Source of the DNA: JAVBRD01 sp031548365
Lineage (GTDB): Bacteria; Bacillota; Clostridia; Christensenellales; UBA1750
NCBI GenBank assembly: GCA_031548365.1
Contig: JAVBRD010000022.1
Location: 1-64,000 of the forward strand
DNA: 64,000 bases
Direction of reading: 5' to 3'
Made by a program: the position numbers and the translations under genes. A model generated the notes under the pieces. It did no database searches and had not been told where the DNA came from. It saw only the letters and a program-made list of their open reading frames with translations. Below, in pieces: positions 59,527-64,000 of this stretch. The first letter of the stretch is position 1; each line of letters begins with the position of its first letter.

Positions 59527-60402
59527 GTGGTCAGCATGACAGGTTATGGCCGCGCGACGGCCGAAAGCGACGGCAGAGAAATCACCGTTGAACTCAGATC
59601 AGTCAATCACCGGTTCTTGGATGTTGCGTTCCGCCTTCCGCGCTCGTTTGCGTACTTGGAAGAACCGGCGCGTCAAGCGATCGCTGCGGTCGCAGCGCGC
59701 GGACATGTCGATGTGTTTGCAGCGTATAAAAACCGGCGCGAAGACCGGTATCAGCTGACGGTTGATAAAGCACTGGCCCTTGCGTACGCCAAAGCGGTCA
59801 CTGAGCTCAAGGGGGCCATTGATCTTCGTGACGACGTAGGTCTATCCAAAATTATGTCCTTGCCGGACGTGATCGACCTTGGTGAAAAAGAGGACGACCG
59901 CGACGCGGTTCAAGTGTTGTTCATTGAAGCGCTTTCGACTGCGCTGGCCGGCATGAACGCCATGAGGCGCGCGGAAGGCGGACGCCTTCGTTCAGACATG
60001 GAGGAAAAGCTTTCGGAGCTTGCTTCGTATGTCGATCAGGTGGCCGAGCGGTCACCGCAAATCGCCAAAGCGCTTGTGGACAAGCTGAACGCGCGGCTCG
60101 CGGAGCTTCTCGGAGGAACACAGCTCGACCCCTCGAGGCTTCACCAGGAGGCAGCGCTTATGGCCGACCGCGCGGCAATTGATGAAGAAATCGTTCGCCT
60201 GAGGAGCCACATGCGCGCTTTCGCAAGTGAGTGCGGCCAAAACGGTTCTGTCGGAAAAAAACTGGACTTCATCATTCAGGAGATGAACCGTGAAGTGAAC
60301 ACCATCGGGTCCAAAGCGGCGGATCTCGAAATCGGGAGTATCGTCATCGCGGCGAAGGCCATCATCGAAAAACTCAGGGAACAGGTGCAAAACATAGAAT
60401 AG
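59527..60402 (+). CDS. yicC: YicC-family endoribonuclease
   Basis: 291 aa. SMTGYGRATAESDGREITVELRSVNHRFLDVAFRLPR at the N-terminus and the C-terminal DUF1732 block (ADRAAIDEEIVRLRSHMRAFAS...GKKLDFIIQEMNREVNTIGSKA). YicC/YloC proteins are endoribonucleases (family knowledge). GTG 59527 with GGAGG six bases upstream. Heads the yicC-remA-gmk-rpoZ-coaBC-priA cluster. Confidence 0.93.
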   Translation: MVSMTGYGRATAESDGREITVELRSVNHRFLDVAFRLPRSFAYLEEPARQAIAAVAARGHVDVFAAYKNRREDRYQLTVDKALALAYAKAVTELKGAIDLRDDVGLSKIMSLPDVIDLGEKEDDRDAVQVLFIEALSTALAGMNAMRRAEGGRLRSDMEEKLSELASYVDQVAERSPQIAKALVDKLNARLAELLGGTQLDPSRLHQEAALMADRAAIDEEIVRLRSHMRAFASECGQNGSVGKKLDFIIQEMNREVNTIGSKAADLEIGSIVIAAKAIIEKLREQVQNIE

Positions 60403-60417
60403 GTGGTGCACACGTAA

Positions 60418-60711
60418 ATGAACATCAAGCTGATCAACGTAGGCTTTGGCAATATCGTATCCGCGAACCGGCTCATCGCCATTGTCAGTCCCGAATCCGC
60501 GCCCATCAAGCGCATCGTGACTGACGCACGAGACCGCGGCATGCTCATTGACGCCACATACGGCAGAAGAACGCGCGCGGTGCTCATCGCGGACTCCGGC
60601 CATGTCATTTTATCGGCGGTGCAGCCTGAAACGGTTGCCCACAGGCTCGATCACAACAAGGACGTCACCACGGTTGGCGCTGAGGAAGAAGAGGAGGTCG
60701 CGGAGGAATGA
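60418..60711 (+). CDS. remA: RemA-like extracellular matrix regulator (DUF370)
   Basis: 97 aa. INVGFGNIVSANRLIAIVSPESAPIKRIVTDARDRGMLIDATYGRRTRAVLIADSGHVILSAVQPETVAHRL is the complete DUF370 signature, with an acidic tail. In Bacillus RemA is a DNA-binding activator of biofilm genes. Between yicC and gmk as in most Firmicutes. Confidence 0.93.
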   Translation: MNIKLINVGFGNIVSANRLIAIVSPESAPIKRIVTDARDRGMLIDATYGRRTRAVLIADSGHVILSAVQPETVAHRLDHNKDVTTVGAEEEEEVAEE

Positions 60712-61325
60712 GCGACCGGCTCCTAGTCGTGATCGCAGCGCCGTCCGCGACGGGCAAAAGCACGGTGATCACAAGGCTAACCGAGCGCAGACCCGACCTC
60801 TTCGTATCCATTTCGGTCACGACGCGCGCCATGCGTGCGGGTGAAGCCGACGGCATCCACTATCATTTCGTCACGGATGATGCGTTTGAAAAAATGATAT
60901 CAGATGGCGAGCTGCTCGAGTACGCGGGCGTATGGAAGAAACGATATGGAACGCCTGCGGAACCGGTTCGGGAAGCGCTTGCGCGCGGGTGCGACGTTGT
61001 CTTTGATATTGACGTGCAAGGCGCGGTGCAGATCCGCAAATCGTGTCCGGACTGTGTTTTGATCTTCATGGTCACACCCAGCGTCGATGAGATGAAGCGA
61101 AGGCTCATCGGCCGTGGCACCGAGACTGCGGAACAGGTCACGTTGAGGCTTGCGGGCGCAGCGCGGGAGATGGAGACGGCGTCGTCGTTTGACTACCTGG
61201 TCGTCAACGAACGCGTTGATCAGGCGGCGGACGATATCGAAGCGATCATCGACGCGGAACGGCTCCGCATGAGCCGCAAGGCGTCTTTGCTGGATAAACT
61301 CAAGGAGGAAGCCAAATCATGTTGA
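60708..61325 (+). CDS. gmk: Guanylate kinase with a divergent P-loop
   Basis: 205 aa, GMP to GDP. The SVTTRAMRAGEADGIHYHFV, YGTP and DIDVQGAVQIRK motifs and gene order identify it. The P-loop reads APSATGKST where guanylate kinases normally have GPSGxGKGT. Overlaps remA by 4 bp and rpoZ by 7 bp. Confidence 0.9.
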   Translation: MSDRLLVVIAAPSATGKSTVITRLTERRPDLFVSISVTTRAMRAGEADGIHYHFVTDDAFEKMISDGELLEYAGVWKKRYGTPAEPVREALARGCDVVFDIDVQGAVQIRKSCPDCVLIFMVTPSVDEMKRRLIGRGTETAEQVTLRLAGAAREMETASSFDYLVVNERVDQAADDIEAIIDAERLRMSRKASLLDKLKEEAKSC

Positions 61326-61525
61326 TTGATCCCCCCATCACAGCCCTGAACGAAAAAGCCGATTGCCGTTACACGTTGGTGGTTGAAACGGCTATGCGGG
61401 CACGGCGCCTCGTCGAAGGCGATCAGCCGCTCATTGAGACAAAGGAGACCAAGGCGGTGTCCATCGCTGTCGACGAAATCAACCGCGGCCTTATCCGCTT
61501 CCGCAGGCTTGAGTCCGACGCATGA
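61319..61525 (+). CDS. rpoZ: RNA polymerase omega subunit
   Basis: 68 aa: DPPITALNEKADCRYTLVVETAMRARRL and VSIAVDEINRGLIRF match RpoZ. AGGAGG precedes the ATG. Supports assembly of the polymerase beta-prime subunit. Between gmk and coaBC. Confidence 0.9.
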   Translation: MLIDPPITALNEKADCRYTLVVETAMRARRLVEGDQPLIETKETKAVSIAVDEINRGLIRFRRLESDA

Positions 61526-62736
61526 GCGAGGGACGTCTGGCCGGACACCGCATCGTGCTTGGCGTGACGGGCGGCATTGCGGCCTATAAATCCTGCGAGG
61601 TCGTCTCGCGTCTGGTTAAGCTGGGCGCGGAGGTCAGCGTTGTGATGACGCGGAACGCGACCCAGTTTGTCACCCCCCTGACATTCGAATCGCTCGCTAA
61701 TCGCCCGGTGGTCAGCGACACATTCGAGCGACCGGAAACGTGGGAGGTCGAGCACATCGCGCTGGCCAAGCGGGCGGATGTGTTTGTTGTTGCGCCGGCG
61801 ACGGCCAATTTTGTCGGAAAGTTTGCGAATGGCATTGCGGACGACATGCTAACGACGACCGTCATCGCCACGCGCGCACCCGTTCTGATCGCGCCCGCGA
61901 TGAACGACGGCATGTGGGAAAATGTCGCGGTTCGCGAAAATATGGACAAGCTGACCTCGCGCGGCGTGCGCACGGTCGGCCCGAACGAGGGACGCATGGC
62001 CTGCGGAACGTCTGGTATGGGCCGCATGGCGGAGCCGGCTGAGATTGTGGAGGCCATCGAACGGATACTGCGTGCTAAAGAGGACCTCAAGGGCCTCAAA
62101 GTACTCGTCACCGCGGGTCCGACGCGCGAGAAAATAGACCCGGTGCGCTACATCACCAACCGCTCCAGCGGCAAAATGGGATACGCCATCGCGCGCGCAG
62201 CGGCAATGCGCGGCGCGGAGGTCACACTTGTGAGCGGGCCGGTCAACCTTATGCCGCCAAGCGGTGTGAACCTTGTGCCGGTTGAAACCACGCTTGACCT
62301 ACATGACCGCATGGCGGAGCTCGCCCCAAAAGCGGACATCGTGATTCAGTCGGCCGCGGCCGCAGATTACCGAATGGCGGAAATCGTGGCTGAAAAAATC
62401 AAGAAGTCGGCGGGGGAGCCCATGACGCTTACGCTGGTGGAGAACCCCGACGTGGCCCGCATGGTGGGGCAGGGCAAGCGCGCCGATCAAACGTTCGTAG
62501 GCTTCGCGGCGGAAACAAACAACGTTGTCGAGAACGCACGCGGTAAAATTGAACGCAAAAACTGCGACCTGCTCGTGGCCAACGACGTGACCAAGCCCGG
62601 CGCAGGCTTTGATGTGGATACCAACATCGCTTCGCTCATCACGCGCGAAAGCGTTGAGGATCTGCCCCTCATGAGCAAGGATGAGCTTGCCGACCGGATA
62701 CTCGACCGCGTGCTGGCGCTTCGGCATGTACGCTGA
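61522..62736 (+). CDS. coaBC: Bifunctional phosphopantothenoylcysteine decarboxylase/synthetase
   Basis: 404 aa, coenzyme A synthesis. CoaC half (LGVTGGIAAYKSCEVVSRL; catalytic His in WEVEHIALAKRAD; PAMNDGMWEN; CGTSGMGRMAEP) and CoaB half (VLVTAGPTREKIDPVRYITNRSSGKMGYAIA; AAAADYR; LLVANDV). Overlaps rpoZ by 4 bp and priA by 11 bp. Confidence 0.95.
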   Translation: MSEGRLAGHRIVLGVTGGIAAYKSCEVVSRLVKLGAEVSVVMTRNATQFVTPLTFESLANRPVVSDTFERPETWEVEHIALAKRADVFVVAPATANFVGKFANGIADDMLTTTVIATRAPVLIAPAMNDGMWENVAVRENMDKLTSRGVRTVGPNEGRMACGTSGMGRMAEPAEIVEAIERILRAKEDLKGLKVLVTAGPTREKIDPVRYITNRSSGKMGYAIARAAAMRGAEVTLVSGPVNLMPPSGVNLVPVETTLDLHDRMAELAPKADIVIQSAAAADYRMAEIVAEKIKKSAGEPMTLTLVENPDVARMVGQGKRADQTFVGFAAETNNVVENARGKIERKNCDLLVANDVTKPGAGFDVDTNIASLITRESVEDLPLMSKDELADRILDRVLALRHVR

Positions 62737-64000
62737 GGTCATCGTCGACGTACATCACCAAAGTCTTGACCGTGTGTTCACATACCGTGTTCCCGATGAA
62801 CTGGACGTCCGGCGCGGGCACCGCGTATCGGTTCCCTTTCACGGGCGCTCAATCGAAGGCTTCGTGCTCGATCTGTGTGAGACAACCGCCCTTAAGGAGA
62901 GCATCGTCAAGGACATTCACCGTGTGCTCGACGAGGAACCCGCACTCCTCGCGCACATGATCGACCTCGCGCTCCACATCCGAGACACATCGCACAGCTT
63001 GCTGGTGGACGCGCTCCGCCTCCTTATCCCCGCGCAGATGCGCGGCGGGCGCGTGCGTGAAAAGACGGTTCGCATCGCGGTATGCGCGCTCAGCGCTTCG
63101 GGGCTGGAAGCGGCGCTGGGCACATTGAAGCGCGCGCCAAAGCAAAAACAAGCGCTTGAGCTGCTCTTTGCGAACGGTGAACTGCCCGCGACGGTGCTTG
63201 GTCCGACACTCCCGCCGCTAGTTGCGCGAGGTTACGCGACGATTCGCGAGGATCGGGTTCGCCGCGTGCCGCATCGAGGGATATCACCGCGTTCGGCGCT
63301 TCCGTTCCAGCCGTCTCGCGATCAGGCGCGCGTGTTGGAGAGGCTGTTGCGAGCGTATCAGGAACGAAAAGGCAGTTTCCTTTTGCATGGTGTCACAGGA
63401 AGCGGCAAAACTGAGGTGTACCTCCAACTTATACAGCGAGCTCTTGACGACGGACGGCAGGCGATTTTGCTGGTTCCGGAAATTGCGCTCACGCCCCAGA
63501 TGGTCGACTGGTTTCGCGCGAGATTTCCCGAAGATGTGGCGGTGCTGCATTCCCGGCTATCGGTTGGGGAGCGTTTCGATGAGTGGCGCAGGATACGCGA
63601 GGGCGGGGCGCGGCTTGTGGTCGGCGCTCGATCTGCGGTATTTGCGCCGTTTGACAACCTGGGCGTGATCGTTGTGGACGAGGAGCACGAGACGAGCTAC
63701 CTAAGCGACCATTCTCCGCGCTATGACGCCCGCGAGGTCGCGCAAAACCGCGCGGAACGCGAAGGCGCAGTGCTCGTCCTGGGAAGCGCGACGCCTTCGG
63801 TGACAACGTATCTGCGAGCGCAAAAGGGCGAGCTTGAGTTGATCGAGCTGCCGGAGCGCGTGATGGCGCGGCCCATGCCCGAAGTGTGCGTGGTCGACAT
63901 GCGCCGGGAGCTTGTGGGCGGCAACCGCTCGGTTATTTCGCAGACGCTGCTCTCTGAGTTGCGCGCGACGGCAGTAGCGGGACGACAGTCCATGCTGCTG
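62726..64000 (+). CDS. priA: Primosomal protein N' (replication restart helicase), partial
   Basis: 425 codons before the window ends. N-terminal 3'-DNA-end-binding domain (YAEVIVDVHHQSLDRVFTYRVPDEL; VPFHGRSIEGFVL), then helicase motifs: Walker A in LLHGVTGSGKTEVYLQLI, VPEIALTPQMVDWFRARF, VVDEEHETSYLSDHSPRYDARE and LGSATPSVTTYL. The zinc-binding and C-terminal parts are missing. ATG 62726 lies inside the end of coaBC. Confidence 0.94.
   Translation, partial: MYAEVIVDVHHQSLDRVFTYRVPDELDVRRGHRVSVPFHGRSIEGFVLDLCETTALKESIVKDIHRVLDEEPALLAHMIDLALHIRDTSHSLLVDALRLLIPAQMRGGRVREKTVRIAVCALSASGLEAALGTLKRAPKQKQALELLFANGELPATVLGPTLPPLVARGYATIREDRVRRVPHRGISPRSALPFQPSRDQARVLERLLRAYQERKGSFLLHGVTGSGKTEVYLQLIQRALDDGRQAILLVPEIALTPQMVDWFRARFPEDVAVLHSRLSVGERFDEWRRIREGGARLVVGARSAVFAPFDNLGVIVVDEEHETSYLSDHSPRYDAREVAQNRAEREGAVLVLGSATPSVTTYLRAQKGELELIELPERVMARPMPEVCVVDMRRELVGGNRSVISQTLLSELRATAVAGRQSMLL

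Overview
The window is a GC-rich, densely coding stretch of a Bacillota (Firmicutes) chromosome, most likely from an uncultured member of the Clostridia. The support is gene content and order: a phenylalanyl-tRNA synthetase operon behind a T-box leader, a FabT-type regulator heading a fab/acc operon, the yicC-remA-gmk-rpoZ-coaBC-priA block, mreBCD next to a class B PBP, lipobox secretion signals, GTG/TTG starts and rho-independent terminators. No tRNA, rRNA, CRISPR array or complete IS element was found. This placement is inference; no phylogeny was run.

Layout. 1-3.8 kb: an oligopeptide ABC importer (oppBCDF, oppF cut by the window edge). 4-6.5 kb: a murI-lplA-vWA operon. 6.6-10.8 kb: ilvE, then an orphan sugar-type lipoprotein and a membrane-bound LuxR-type regulator. 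11-16.6 kb: a sugar/sugar-acid locus (Zn-dehydrogenase diverging from Gfo/Idh, FucU, TIM-barrel isomerase, DgoD, hydroxyacid dehydrogenase). 16.7-21.5 kb: a heterodimeric ABC exporter, a MarR regulator and a flavin reductase. 21.5-25 kb: pduL, an M50 protease, scpA, scpB and a PRC-barrel protein. 25-26.3 kb: a secreted Ig-like protein and an orphan IS630-type HTH protein. 26.3-35 kb: fatty-acid synthesis (fabT-fabH-acpP-fabD-fabG-fabF-accB-fabZ-accC-accD-accA). 35-41 kb: two UroD-family proteins flanking T-box-pheS-pheT. 41-49 kb: uvrB, uvrA and small or unknown genes. 49-58.4 kb, minus strand: zinc ribbon, phosphoesterase, DUF4321, maf, mreB, mreC, mreD, PBP2, GNAT and an aldo/keto-like barrel. 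58.6-64 kb: a CAP-domain protein and the yicC-to-priA block.

The most unusual signal is a repeat seen twice, at 10832-11029 and 48956-49198. The two copies share blocks of sequence, a core of nearly equal length (198 and 196 bp), terminal inverted repeats and two internal hairpins that carry compensatory base changes. It looks like an undescribed MITE-like or structured-RNA element. Other points of interest are an apparent ATA start for lplA, an apparent CTG start for the MarR gene, a Shine-Dalgarno buried in a long hairpin before the PRC-barrel gene, a start site embedded in an upstream terminator, and an OppB with an inserted pair of membrane segments.
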